Shown piece after piece: positions 44,289-56,081 of a DNA stretch of 64,000 nt (position 1 is its first letter; each line of letters begins with the position of its first letter). Location of the stretch: assembly GCF_040954645.1 (NCBI RefSeq), contig NC_092809.1, positions 134,777,914-134,841,913 of the forward strand, in the 5' to 3' direction. This stretch comes from Diabrotica undecimpunctata. Taxonomy: Eukaryota > Arthropoda > Insecta > Coleoptera > Chrysomelidae. The notes beneath the pieces were generated by a model. The model worked only from the letters and a program-made list of their open reading frames with translations. It ran no database searches and was not told the DNA's origin. The position numbers and the translations under genes were made by a program.

Positions 44289-45403
44289 AACCTCTATCTG
44301 TAATGTTGGGTCCAAATATTTCATTCTGCTTATCTCTCACATAGATCATTCTATTATTCAAAAATTCAAATATTAAATTATTATATGCGCTAGGAATATT
44401 TATTTCGGTCATTTTTTATATAGCAGATATATATCTACACTATCATATGCAGCTTTTAGATCAAGAAAAACAGTTAATACCACCTTCTTATCAGTAAATG
44501 CATTAAGTACTATATGTGATAGTAGTATATGTGCATGATTGCAACCTAGTTCCTTACGGAACCCTATTTGATACTGCGATAAAATGTTGTTGGGTTCTAC
44601 AAACCATTCTATTCTATTCTTAATTATATTTTCCAGTACCTTACCTACACATGAAGTTAGGGCAATTGGTCTATAGCTCTCTGGATTATCTGGGCATTTA
44701 GTAGGTTTCAAAAAGGTAATATAAATGTTTTTTTCCATTCAAAAGGAATTTTACTCATTTCTATAAAAATTTTAATAAGATGAAAATGTGCTATTGGGGG
44801 TAGATTTTTAATCATAGAATATGATACATTATCTAACCCTGTTGCTTTATCTTTTTTGGAGTATATAATATTTGTATACTCATTAAATGTAATGGATTGA
44901 ACACTTTCATTATTATCGTTTAACAAGGTAAAGTAGAGATTAACATTACAAGAGGTTAAGCTGTTTAGAATATTTATACAAATTTCTTTATTGGGAGAAA
45001 TTGTATTTCTATTGCCAAAATATGTTTGAACTTTTTTAACTGCATTCCAGATTTTGCTGATTGGTGTATCTCGATTAAGGGTACCACAAAATGCTCTAAA
45101 ACTCATTCTTTTCTTAATTTAAAGTTGCCTTTTCACAAAAGCCTTTACTTTATTACAATTTATGTAGTTTTCCAACGTCTGATTTTCAATGTAATTCTTA
45201 ATTGATTCTCTTCTTTTTAATGTCAATTGCTCACATTCATCCTTCCACTATGGTACACTCTTACCGTTCGGCTTGTACATGATATGGAATATTTTCTGGT
45301 GTGCTTGAGTTGATTATTTCATACTATTCATTATATCTTACATCATGTAGAACATGCATTTTCTTTTCAATAGTATCTGCATATCTAGACCATTTTGCTT
45401 TTT
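44289..45403 (-). pseudogene. LINE 2 linker and RT N-terminal half (minus copy)
   Basis: Continues past the inserted element with AKWSRYADTIEKK, MSFRAFCGTLNRDTPISKIW, KDKATGLDNVSYSMIKN, FLKPTKCPDNPESYRPIALT, SCVGKVLENIIKNRIEWF, YQIGFRKELGCNHAH and motif A VLTVFLDLKAAYDSVD. It stops before motif B. A frame break lies near 44735. Confidence 0.85.
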
Positions 45404-45570
45404 GAAGTTATACTTCTATACGCACGGTCGGCGTTGGAAATTTGCATGAGAGTGAATCTGTGAAACCATTACATATGTAAGATAATGAGTAAGAGAGAGA
45501 CAGAAGATATATTTTCTTTCTCTTCCTCTCTCGAGAATAAAAATGTTCCTTTTGTATATATATTTAATAT

Positions 45571-45577
<7 letters not shown>

Positions 45578-45616
<39 letters not shown>
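45578..45616. repeat. (TA)n microsatellite
   Basis: About 39 bp of alternating AT inside copy 2, matching the tract in copy 1. Confidence 0.9.
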
Positions 45617-45619
<3 letters not shown>

Positions 45620-45788
45620 CAAATTAATATTATATAATATATATAATATTATATATAATATAATATGTATTAATATTATTATTTATGTGATATGTTTTGT
45701 ATTATTTAAAATTAAACGTTTTTATTTTAGGCTTTTGTATTTCAAAATAATCACTGTTTTACCGAGAACTGTCAATTTTGAAATCCCG

Positions 45789-45870
45789 TTAGTGTCATGT
45801 CTAATTGGCAAATCATTTACGTGTTTGGTTCATACGCTGGTGGTTGTGAGTTCGAATCCCAATTATGAAT
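45789..45870 (+). tRNA. Degenerate tRNA-like module (B box) in copy 2
   Basis: A box-like GTCTAATTGGCAAA and B box GAGTTCGAATCCC lie ~45 nt apart, with a possible anticodon stem CGTGT/ATACG. Pairing of the T and acceptor stems is poor and the anticodon cannot be assigned. It occupies the same relative place as the tRNA-Asp-like sequence of copy 1 but is not its homologue by sequence. Confidence 0.4.
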
Positions 45871-46481
45871 TTCCTTTTTTATTTTTGAAATATTTAAAAA
45901 CCTTACGTTAATCTTATTAAATATATGTAATATACGCAAAAAACATAAATTTTAAAATAAAATGAAAAGTTACAACATAATCCGAGTTGTTGGTTTTTTA
46001 TTTTTATCTTCGTAAAGTAAGTATGTATATTGGCACTTTTAAATACTTATAAATATTACATTTTAATTTATATTGTATTATTATATTGAAATATGTTGCA
46101 GTGTATTTATTGTATTGTAATTTTTTATATTAATAACAAAATAAACAATAAATTTTACTGTAGAGTATGTGTAAAATTTTTGTTTGCATTCAACTCCTTT
46201 TATACATATATAAAAATAAAAATATGTATTTTCATTAAAATATTGATACAATCCTTCATTTACTATACCCCTATTACAGGTCAAATGTTTATATACAGCA
46301 AACGATGCACCATATACCTATATACCTAATTCTTTTTCTCTTTCTGCTCTGTCTTACCTATAGCATTACATATGTAATGATTGTGCAGATTGACTCCTAT
46401 ATAAATTTTTAACGGCGGACGCGTGTATAGAAGTATAACTTCTACCGACAGTCCTACTGGACTGCCACACCCGTTTTTTTT

Positions 46482-47160
46482 AAATTACGTTTTCTACATA
46501 GCGGTGAACTTGTAGATGTCTGGATTTGATTGTATTCGCATACTGTTGGGAAATCGCTGTCAAAATATACCCACCAATGACACTTGGTTGCAATATTTTG
46601 ACTGACAATGGTTAGATCTACTTCTGATGGGTTCTGACCAGGCAATACCATTCTAGTAGGGGTTCCATCATTTATTATTACTAATTAATCTTCCTCTGAG
46701 GATTCCTTTATTATGTTTTCATTATGATCACCAATAGCACAGCCCCATAATGGATCATGAGCATTTAGATCCCCCATAATTATAACGTGTGTACCAATAT
46801 TTTGAATTATATTATTCCATAATGGTTTTGTGATCTTTTTACCAGAAGAACTATAAATATTAATGACATTTAGTTTAAATTTTATCAGTCTTGTACCTAT
46901 TATTTGAAGATTTTCTCCACTACCACAGTCGGATATTCCTATACTATTATGATCAAAGCAATTCTTAACTAAAATCATGATGCCACCATATCCATCATAT
47001 CTATCATCTCTATATACATAATATTTTTTTATTTTAAAGATAAAACTATTATCTGTCCAGGTTTCATTTAATAGAACTATATCTGGTTTGATATCATTAA
47101 TAAATATATTTAAATTATCATAATTTGCTTTAAGACTTCTGATGTTCCACTACATAAGTG
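46482..47160 (-). pseudogene. LINE 2 endonuclease (minus copy)
   Basis: Reads WNIRSLKANYDNLNIF, VLLNETWTDNS (Glu), DRYDGYGGIMILVKN, VIIMGDLNAHDPLWGCAIGD, then, after a stop, PSEVDLTIVSQNIATKCHWW. The block order is that of apurinic-type LINE endonucleases. The usual SDHFPI ending is not visible. It is interrupted right after CRKRN by the tRNA-bearing element. Confidence 0.8.
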
Positions 47161-47366
47161 TAAAACAGCCTTGTGCTTTGTTCTATTGATTAACTTAATT
47201 CATCCTTTCCTATGGATGAATAAACATTTTCTGTTTTTAATTTTGTGATAAAATTAAGAACATGTTTTCTATCTGTTTTGTTTAATTTAATAGCCATATT
47301 CGTGTCGTAGCTATATGTGTTACTAAAAATATGTGTTTTTTTTTGTATGTACTCTTCCATTAGGAT

Positions 47367-48577
47367 TTAATAAAAATTCTTTATATGTTCTGAATTTCTT
47401 TTCTTTGCGCTCTGGTCTGGGGCTGGTCTTTTCTTTGCTTTGACTGCCACACGATATGTATTTGTCTTTACTTGATTGGCTACATACGCTGTTCTGCGTG
47501 ACTTTAGGGATATGTCTATATCTGAATTTTCCTTAGATGGCATGCTGGGAAAATTCAAAGGGTGCACATTGAATTTATTATTATTTTTAACCTTAGGTAT
47601 CTTCTCTATTGCCTCAAAGAAAGATATATTTTCTAGAGACATCATCTCTCTAATTTTTTGTTTGTCTGGTATACTCTGAACATTGTCTACTTGTACTATT
47701 GGGATTGTCACTATCACAATGTACACAATTTATTATGCATCTTTGATTAAAATCGTGAATTTTCGCACAATTAATACATTTGTTATTTTTTGTTTTACAT
47801 AAATTTGTTGTATGCCCATAATTCAAGCATTTGTAGCACTGAATCACTGGCATAATATAAGGCAGAACCCTATGCTCTATTCCACAAATTAGAACACCTG
47901 TTGGCAAAGATGTCCCAGTGAAGGTATAGCAAACAGTCCCAGTTGGAACTAAATTTACCACCTCACCACGGTCTCCCCTTGCAGGTGTTTCCTCGCTTCC
48001 TTGACTATTACTACATGTATCATTAATAATCTTATCCGGCTTTACTTTTATTTTAAATCTCTTCACATTTTATAATTTAACAGTTTTTAGTATTTGGTTC
48101 TGAGTATTTTAGCAAGACATCATCCCTTGCATGTAACATTTTTGTTGGGTATAAATACATCATAACCTTTTTCTTTTAGCAAATTATTTTGAGGAGAGTT
48201 ATTTGCTACATTTCTATTTTTAAATTCCACATTAATTCTATTTATCCTCTTTTTTGAGTCTTAAAAATATCGTTTAGTTGTAAATCAAAGATTTCTCTTG
48301 CAATTGCTAAATAATTATAATTTCCAACATTTAACTGATCCTTCCTGGCTTCTATATATACTTCAAATGGCCCCTTATCATATATGTCGTATCTATTTGG
48401 AACCTTTATCATTTTTATTTTTTTTAACTCTTTAATACCTTTCTCCACATCTTTCATTTCATTTTCGTTTAATATATCTGGGGGCGTCTCGCCCCCAGAC
48501 GAATTCCCCATTTTTCTTTTAGTTAAACTAAACGAGACGTCCCCAGATATATTAAACGAAAATGAAATATAGTTCAA
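47367..48577 (-). pseudogene. LINE 2 ORF1 (gag-like)
   Basis: Natural start is probably MGNSSGGETPPDILNENEM (ATG near 48511), because the 22 codons before it are an inverted copy of the following DNA. The landmark YDKGPFEVYIEARKDQLN follows. A later frame (47650-48066) carries YTFTGTSLPTGVLICG and zinc-knuckle CYKCLNYGHTTNLCKTKNNK. The C-terminal part (47367-47726) is basic (AKKRPAPDQSAKKRN). Frameshifts separate the three parts. Role is RNA binding, as for LINE 1 ORF1. Confidence 0.8.
48456..48569. repeat. Snap-back palindrome at the head-to-head LINE junction
   Basis: ATTTCATTTTCGTTTAATAT...CTGGGG(G)CGTCTCG and its inverted copy surround a ~40-nt loop at the ORF1 start. The inverted copy cannot be native LINE sequence, because it mirrors codons 7-18 of ORF1. 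Immediately beyond it the plus-strand LINE 2 copy starts within its endonuclease. Confidence 0.85.
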
Positions 48578-50400
48578 AATATTGGTACACCCGTTATAAT
48601 TATGGGGGATCTAAATGCTCATGATCCATTATGGGGCTGTGCTATTGGTGATCATAATGATAACATAATAAAGGAATCCTTAAAGGAAGATCAATTAGTA
48701 ATAATAAATGATGGAACCCCTACTAGAATGGTATTGCCTAGTCAGAACCCATCAGAAGTAGATCTAACCATTGTCAGTCAAAATATTGCAACCAAGTGTC
48801 ATTGGTGGGTATATTTTGACACCGTTTTCCCCACAGTATGCGAATACAATCAAATCCAGACATCTACAAGTTCACCGCCATGTAGAAAACGTAATTTTAA
48901 AAAAGCAAAATGGTCTAGATATGCAGATACTATTGAAAAGAAAATGCATGTTCTACATGATGTAAGATATAATGAATGGTATGAAATAATCAACTCAAGC
49001 ACACCAGAAAATATTCCATATCATATGTACAAGCCGAACGGTAAGAGTGTAGCATAGTGGGAGGATGAATGTGAGCAATTGACATTAAAAAGAAGAGAAT
49101 CAATTAAGAATTACATTGAAAATCAGACGTTAGAAAACTACATAAATTGTAATAAAGTAAAGGCTTTTGTAAAAAGGCAACTTCAAATTAAGAAAAGAAT
49201 GAGTTTTAGAGCATTTTGTGGGACCCTTAATCGAGATACACCAATCAGCAAAATCTGGAATGCAGTTAAAAAAGTTCAAACATATTTTAGCAATAGAAAT
49301 ACAATTTCTCCCAATAAAGAAATTTGTATAAATATTCTAAACAGCTTAACCCCTTGTAATGTAAATCTCTACTTTACCTTGTTAAACGATAATAATGAAA
49401 GTGTTCAGTCCATTACATTTAATAAGTATAAAAATATTATATACTCCAAAAAAGATAAAGCAACAGGGTTAGATAATGTATCATATTCTATGATTAAAAA
49501 TCTACTCCCAATAGCACATTTTTATCTTATTAAAATTTTTAATGATATCATAGAAATAGTAAAATTCCTTTTGAATGAAAACAAACATTAATATTGACCT
49601 TTTTGAAACCTACTAAATGCCCAGATAATCCAGAGAGCTATAGACCAATTGCCCTAACTTCATGTGTAGGTAAGGTACTGGAAAATATAATTAAGAATAG
49701 AATAGAATGGTTTGTAGAATACAACAGCATTTTATCGCAGTATCAAATAGGGTTCCGTAACGAACTTGGTTGCAATCGTGCACATATACTACTATCACAT
49801 ATAGTACTTAATGCATTTACTGATAAGAAGGTGGTATTAACTGTTTTTCTTGATCTAAAAGCTGCATATGATAGTGTAGATATATATCTGCTATATAAAA
49901 AATGACCGAAATAAATATTCCTAGCGCATATAATAATTTAATATTTGAATTTTTGAATAATAGAATGATCTATGTGAGAGATAAGCAGAATGAAATATTT
50001 AGACCAAACATTACAGATAGAGGTTTGGCTCAAGGGTCACCTCTGAGCCCACTTTTATTTAATGTAAACACTAAATCATTACATGATATTATACCAGCCG
50101 AATTCAAGTTAATACAATACGCTGATGACCTAGCACTTGTAATAACTGGCAAAAACATAAATAATCTTATTAGAATTGCTAATAATTACCTTAGCGACAT
50201 TATTATTTGGCTAAGTGAAAATAAGCTTCCTTTATCAATAGATAAAACATCAGCAGTGATATTTAGTAATATGAGGAGCACAATAAATGACATACCTTTA
50301 ACAGTAGATGGACATATCATTCCTATCAAAAACTCTATTAAATATTTAGGGTTAGTTTTTAATAATTCCTTAAACTAGACAGAAAACATTAAAAATATTG
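48578..50400 (+). pseudogene. LINE 2 endonuclease end and reverse transcriptase (plus copy)
   Basis: Endonuclease IIMGDLNAHDPLWGC and PSEVDLTIVSQNIATK, a stop at 49055, the linker, then SCVGKVLENIIKNRIEWF and motif A FLDLKAAYDSVD. Motif B is RGLAQGSPLSPLLFNVN and motif C LIQYADDLALVITG, both intact. Frame changes occur near 49590 and 49900 and a stop follows IKYLGLVFNNSLN. Catalytic RT residues are conserved, but the ORF is not continuous. Confidence 0.88.
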
Positions 50401-50959
50401 AAACGAAAGCTCAAAAAGGAATGAATATAATGAGAGCATTTAAACATGGCGGGGAGCAGACCCTATTTCACTTCTGGCAATTTATAAAGGTATTATAAGA
50501 TCACACCTTGATTACTCATGTACAGTACTAAAACCCTGCAGTAAAGCCAACCTCATAACATTAGACAAAATCCAATTTAAAGCTTTGAGGATTATCACAG
50601 GTTGTATGAGATCTACTCCTACTAATGCCTTATTAGCTGAGAGTGGAGAAACAGCATTAGAAATCAGATGAAAAATCCTGTCTGGTAAATTTTATCTTAA
50701 AATCTCAGCTGATATAGAAACCCCATTGAATGAAACATTGTCTGAACTAGAGTTCAAAATCAATAATCAGATAGGAATGTGGAAATTAAAAGAGACACCA
50801 TATCTTATTTATATTAAAAGTAAGTTTGATCAAGATCTTAAACAATTATTTAAAGATAGTATTAAGTCCTGTTACCAGATTGAGCTATAATATCAAATAG
50901 AAAGAATAAAAACAATATTTTTCAAAAACAAAAAAGGAGAAACATATAGTAATCAACAA

Positions 50960-51864
50960 TTTCTTAATGAATTCTCAACCATCTATGAAGAATTCACTTG
51001 GATATTTACAGATAGGTCTTTAGAACCCAATTCAAGAGCAGTAGGGTTTGGAGTTCACATTCCATCAATAAATTATAACTATGCGTCTAGACTACATGAG
51101 CACATACAAATATGCACTGCTGAAATTATTGCCATTAATGAGGCAGTAGGAGTTTGCTTAGAAAAAATATTAAAAAAGCAATAATGTTCTCTTATGCAAA
51201 TAGTGCAATCCAAAAATTACAAAGTACCTGTCGGGGAACAAATAACCACATTGCAAATTCAACTAAAAGAATAATACTTTAGGCAAATGAAGCTGGACTT
51301 GATATTATTATAGCCTGGATTCCAGGCCACTCAGGAGTAAAAGGAAATATTGTGGCAGATCAACTGGCGAATACAGGTAGAACCCTAAATATCCCAGCTA
51401 ACATAAAAATTGATAAAATGGACTGTCTTTCATTTATTACTCAAACACTAATAAATGAATTTAAACTTGATTGGCTTAAACAGTTTAAACAAAAGGGAAA
51501 GTGGTACCAACAATGTCAAAACGAATTCTCCATAACACCATGGTTTCATAAGTTTGCCTTTGTAGACCGTAAACACCTGACAACAATTATTAGGTTACGA
51601 GCAGGACATTGTTTGGCGCCAGATCATCTATTTAACATTAACTGTATTGATTCCCCTTTTTGTGAGTGTGGGCAAATAGGAAGTATAATACACATCTTGA
51701 TAGAGTGTACTATCAATAAGACACCACAATTTGATTTATATCAAAAACTTATTAAAGATGGATGCCCAACACCCATTTCAGTACAAAATATTTTCCACAA
51801 TATCAATGCTAAAACCTTGAAAACGATTGGTAAGTTTATCAATATTTTCCAAATTAAAATGTAA
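50960..51864 (+). pseudogene. LINE 2 RNase H and C-terminal zinc finger (plus copy)
   Basis: RNase H begins FTWIFTDRSLEPNSRAVGFG, with Arg where Gly is usual after the Asp, then ICTAEIIAINEAV (Glu). After stops the fourth block is IIAWIPGHSGVKGNIVADQL. The final 170 codons are open (51352-51864) and end with CECGQIGSIIHILIEC, a C-x-C...H...C zinc finger usual at the C-terminus of these LINE proteins. Confidence 0.85.
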
Positions 51865-52173
51865 GTAAAATATAAATAAATACCCAACCTAACCTATCTT
51901 TTAACCACCGATGTCCTGTCCAAGATGCCAAATTTCAGATATACCTTACATTCATAACTTAATAGATGGAACAAGAAAAATCTATATCATTAATGACATA
52001 TAGAATTATTGTAGAATATCCATTATAAATTTTCCAAAATAGTTGAAGGGAATATGGTTATTTCCAGAATCTCTGTGAGGAGAATTCCCTTCTATAATTG
52101 AAATGAAAATATATACATGAGCTGGCTACGTACCTAAGAGGTGGAGGCCATAAAACAAAAGAAGAAGAAGAAG

Positions 52174-53270
52174 ATTATTTTTTTGCGCTTTGTCCTATTA
52201 AATGTATTAAAGGTTTTGTTACTAATAAAATTATATTCGCCACTATATTAAAGTCATCGTGTGAAAATCCGTATAATGTAAGGATCTTGATTTTTTTTAT
52301 TTAGAATTAACGTGTCACGACATCTTTGGTCATTGACATGCGAGCAAAGGTTTACAGTAGTACCTACAGAGTTATAATACAGAGTTTACAATAGTAAAGA
52401 ATAACTTAATTTAAAGTCAATTCCATGTAATCAAATGCACTAACCTTAAACATAGTCATTCAAGAAAACAAACCTCAAAAATATTGAAAATAAATTAAAA
52501 ATGGCTTAAGCGTTAAAAAAATTAAACGCATTGTGAATAGAAATATGGAAGACATCTATAAAAGAAGCAGAGCAGCATAAGCTCACAGCATAAGCACATT
52601 GCCTTGTACGTACTGTTATACATATAGCAATTTGTTGTCACTATTTTATAGTTTTCCGATTTCAAGAAACGTCACATTAAATATAAAAATACATTGAACC
52701 TTATTCTCAGCTTTATCCCCAACAATGACACAACGCCACAAGAAAGTAAATGAAAAAAAAATAATAAAAAATATTTTGCAAATTCAAAATCCATATTTAT
52801 CCTGCTATCTTAGAAAAGAGTAATATTTGTATAAGGCGTGTAGGACTCAGTCACATTTTGCGGTATAAAATCTTCAATTCAGAGATTAAACATTCTTAAT
52901 AAATCCATAATATAATATGTAAGCTTGTTGATGTTTTACACACTTAGAAAATACTGAACACAAAAATATTTATTCCTTTTTGTACTAGGTTTAAAATAAG
53001 TATACTCAAAATAAATAAATATGATTTAGAAAAAGTATTCTACTACAGTTTAATATCAATACAAGCCCTAGGCAACACTATAAATTCGGGCATATTTTTC
53101 AGTCATGACACATATTTGCTTTTGGCAGTTTGGTTTCAAAGCATATAGTATGTAGTTCTATTTAATTATAGGATTCCAAGAAAAAAAAAAGGAAATAAAT
53201 AATATACATGTACAAACATTAAAGGAACACGATTTATTAAAACAATAATACTTAATCAAATATACCCAGA
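52174..53270. other. AT-rich DNA, no gene seen
   Basis: No supported frame, RNA gene or paired repeat. Confidence 0.45.
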
Positions 53271-53277
53271 TTGATCA

Positions 53278-53570
53278 GTTATATTGCCTTTTCTCTTATT
53301 TTTACTTTTGCAACCTCGTCAATTAGTTTGTCATAAATAATAGAATTATTGAATAACTGTTTTTCTATGTGAAGAAATTATAAACTATTAAATTTTTGTT
53401 GTCCTAATGTGAATCTAAATTTTGTTCTATTCTGGACATCACTGAGAATGATCTTTCACCTCTTGCATTACTTATTGGAAGAGTTAAATAAATTCTGTAA
53501 AAGCGAAATAATATTTTTTTATTTAAATTTGGGAATGTTGCAATAATATTATTTTCCGGAGTAAATGACC
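53278..53570 (-). pseudogene. hAT transposase C-terminal dimerisation domain
   Basis: Minus-strand reading gives FRFYRIYLTLPISNARGERS, FSVMSRIEQNLDSH, a stop, DNKNLIVYNFF, then NSIIYDKLIDEVAKVK. This matches the hAT C-terminal pattern (LP-SNA-GERSFS-L-I...LR). The domain mediates oligomerisation. The catalytic core and zinc finger are absent and two stops interrupt. No matching TIRs were seen. Confidence 0.8.
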
Positions 53571-53894
53571 ACATGGATACAAGTGAAATAATATTTTCTT
53601 CACTTATAAAAATTTTAAAAATTAAGTATTACAATTTAATTTTTCAGTTCTGCTATGCTTAAACCTTGTATATAACATTTAATTTTTTTCAGCACTATTA
53701 TGAAAAATTGTTTTGAATTTATTGTTAATCGTTTCATATCCCCCAAATATTTTTTTAATGTTTCTAATTAAAAAATCGTATACAACAAAAAAAAAATATA
53801 TTAACTGTAAAATGTTTTTTGCCACTGAATATTATTTTCCACAACGAACTTAAGTTCCTGTAGCTGGCTGTATACCATGTGTCACAAAGAATTT

Positions 53895-54652
53895 ATTTAA
53901 AAATCCTTTATAAATGGTATATAATTAAAACACCCAATCGGGCAACATCACAAAACGTTTTCGGAATCTTTATTCCATCATCAGTGTATCCTAAAAATAC
54001 ATAACCACTTTAATTAAAGAAAACATAAAATTTAAAATTTTAACCAAGGTTAATACAAAATGTGGTTAATATTTACTAAGTATACATGTTTTGACCCACT
54101 AAATATTTGGGTAAAAACCCGTTTAAAGTTTTTAATTTGAATTTACGTTACATTATTTGATCTTATATGCTATGATGTTTAAATTACAATTGGAATTGGC
54201 AAAGTAACACTCCACTCGAGGTTGCTGGTTCTGAGACAAAGTGTCTACGAGGACTTGTTGATAGCAATTGATTGAAATGACAGTAATTATTGTCAATATT
54301 GTCATTTCCATCAGATGCTATCACTTTATCTCAGGACCAGCAACCTCCAGTGAAGTGTTACATTGCCTATCAATTCTAATTGTTAGCAAATAAGATCAAA
54401 TAATGTAACGTAAATTCAAATTATTTTTCCCAAATATTTAATGGCCCAAAACATGTACACTTAGTAAGTATTAACCACATTTTGTTTTAACCTCGGCCAA
54501 AATTTTAAATTTCACGTTTTCTTTAATTAAATGGGTTATATATTTTAGGACACACTGATGGTGGAATATATTTATGTAGATTCGGAAAACGTTTTGTGAT
54601 GTAGTCCGATTGGGTGTTTTAGTTATATACCTTTTATAAAGGATTTTTAAAT
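53895..54652. mobile_element. ~760-bp palindromic (foldback) element
   Basis: Arms of ~370 bp are inverted copies meeting near 54273, at GAAATGACAGTAATTATTGT and its mirror. Shared blocks include CACCCAATCGGGC/CCGATTGGGTG, CACAAAACGTTTTCGGAATC and TAACGTAAATTCAAATTA. The left arm holds a hammerhead-like core (53957-53984, minus strand); the right arm version is degenerate. No protein is encoded. A half copy lies at 38399-38617. Confidence 0.85.
53957..53984 (-). ncRNA. Hammerhead-like core in palindromic element
   Basis: CTGATGA, stem GGAAT/ATTCC, then GAAAAC on the minus strand. The same arrangement is present in the half copy at 38459-38486. Stems I and III were not resolved. Confidence 0.35.
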
Positions 54653-54792
54653 CATTATTTCATAATATAAAATTTTATTATGAAATAGTATTCATAATTT
54701 CTGCCGTTTTTATCATAAGTATATGCAAACACTTTAATCTGTTATGCTTCTTTTTCTAAATTGTCAAAGTCATCTCTTTTATATTTCATACA

Positions 54793-56081
54793 GAAAGACC
54801 AAAGAGGCTTTCACCAAAATCATAAGCAAGTAGGGCACGAAATCAAGCAAAGGATCCGAACTTATTTCACTGAAATTCCAAAAGTTGAATCGCATTACTT
54901 AAGAAATCAGACAAGCAGAATATTTATAAGTGGCGAAAAAACGTTAGCAGACCTTCACAGAGACTACGTTTCTCAATCAATCGCACAAGAACGTGAGTAT
55001 GGAAATTACCACATCTTTAGACATATATTTAATACAGTTTAATATAGGATTCTTCACACCGAAAAAGGATCAGTGTTCACTTTGTGAGTCATACAAAAAT
55101 GCAAGCGACAAAGAAGTTCTCAGATCTGAATTTGAGAAACATCGACACGAAGTTGAATTAAGTAGAAAAGAAAAGACCAAAGACGCCGCATTAGCAAAAT
55201 CTGAAGAATGCATAACAGCATGCTTCGATTTACAAGCTGTGTTGCCTACTCCGTGTGGTGAAATATCAAGCTTTTATTATAAGCGACGACTTTCTACATT
55301 CAATTTCACAATTTTCGATATCGGAAAAGGACTGGGACATTGTTTTATTTGGTATGAGGGCATTGCTCATCGTGGTTCCAATGAAATTGGAACATGCCTT
55401 TTTCAATACCTGCAGGACATAGGAAACGGCACCAACGTGGTGTTCTATTCAGATAATTGTTCCGGACAGAACAAAAATAAGTTTATACTCGCCTTATACG
55501 TATACGCAGTGCATACATTTAATATACCTAAAATAACACATAAATTTCTGATTACTGGACATTCCCAGAACGAGGGAGATAACGTGCATTCCTTCATTGA
55601 AAAACAACGAAAGCGAGTTCTTAAAGGAGGTCCTATTTATGTACCAGCCCAATGGGTGACCGTTATCCAGTCAGCTAAGAAAAATGGACCACCATTCAAA
55701 ATAAATGAAATGTGCACTGATGGATTTTATGACCTTAAACACTTATGTTCAATGATTGGCAACAATTTCAACATTGATGAAGACGGAAACAAAATCACAT
55801 GGAATGATATTAAAGTTTTGGAGGTAGAAAAGAACAGGCCATTTTCCTTCAAAGTGAAGACTAGTTTTGAAGGACCCTTCAAAACAATAAACCTGCGTCG
55901 CCGATTAAGGGTTCAGTTTACTGAACTAGAAAACTTAGAACTAAAGGCAGCATATGATACTGCACCAGGTATCACTGCAGTTAAAAAGAGAGATCTCTTA
56001 TCTTTATGCGAAACAAATGCAATTAAACCCCAATACTATAATTTTTTTAATAATTTAGTAGTTTTAAATGATTCACCATAA
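54793..56081 (+). pseudogene. Insect DDE-like TE protein, nearly open (5' exons missing, one frameshift)
   Basis: An exon probably begins after TTTCATACAG| at 54793: KDQRGFHQNHKQVGHEIKQR, then IPKVESHYLRNQTSR and LADLHRDYV. A 2-base loss near 55037 shifts into a ~340-codon open frame: FFTPKKDQCSLCESYKNA, CFDLQAVLPTP, GKGLGHCFIWYEGIAHRGSN, VVFYSDNCSGQNKNKF, then TGHSQNEGDNVHSFIEKQRK and PGITAVKKRDLLSLC. The Asp residues in FDLQ and YSDN and the acidic EGD/E of the last block look like a DDE triad. The family is multi-copy in insects and looks transposon-derived, but I cannot name its superfamily. AATAAA follows near 56201. Confidence 0.7.

Larger units (their letters stand above)
45404..46473. 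mobile_element. tRNA-bearing inverted-repeat element, copy 2 (in LINE 2)
   Basis: Same family as 12366-13389 but inverted. Its left end is GAAGTTATACTTCTATACGC. Its right end is the complement, with the additional hairpin ACAGTCCTACTGGACTGC ending in CCCG followed by a T run. Long internal blocks are shared with copy 1 (AACTCCTTTTATACATAT; TATTTATGTGATATGTTTTG). It splits the LINE at a T-rich site just downstream of the endonuclease, close to the position used by copy 1 in LINE 1. Confidence 0.78.
44289..48577 (-). mobile_element. LINE 2 minus copy: I/Jockey-superfamily LINE, truncated in RT
   Basis: Minus-strand order is ORF1 (48577 to 47367), endonuclease (47160 to 46482), then a 1.07 kb tRNA-bearing element, linker and RT (45400 to 44289). 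The RT stops abruptly after ITDRGL, where the plus copy continues AQGSPLSP. It is nearly identical in protein to the plus copy starting at 48590, with which it is arranged head to head. Confidence 0.85.
48578..52173 (+). mobile_element. LINE 2 plus copy, 5'-truncated in the endonuclease
   Basis: Begins at QNIGTPVIIMGDLNAHDP near 48577 and runs through RT and RNase H to the stop at 51862. A ~310-bp 3' region ending in a GAA-rich stretch near 52173 may be 3' UTR and tail. No clean TSD was identified because the 5' side is fused to the inverted copy. Confidence 0.8.

Noticed and set aside
45789..45870. Functional tRNA gene in copy 2
   Set aside because: T-stem and acceptor pairing are poor and no anticodon can be assigned.
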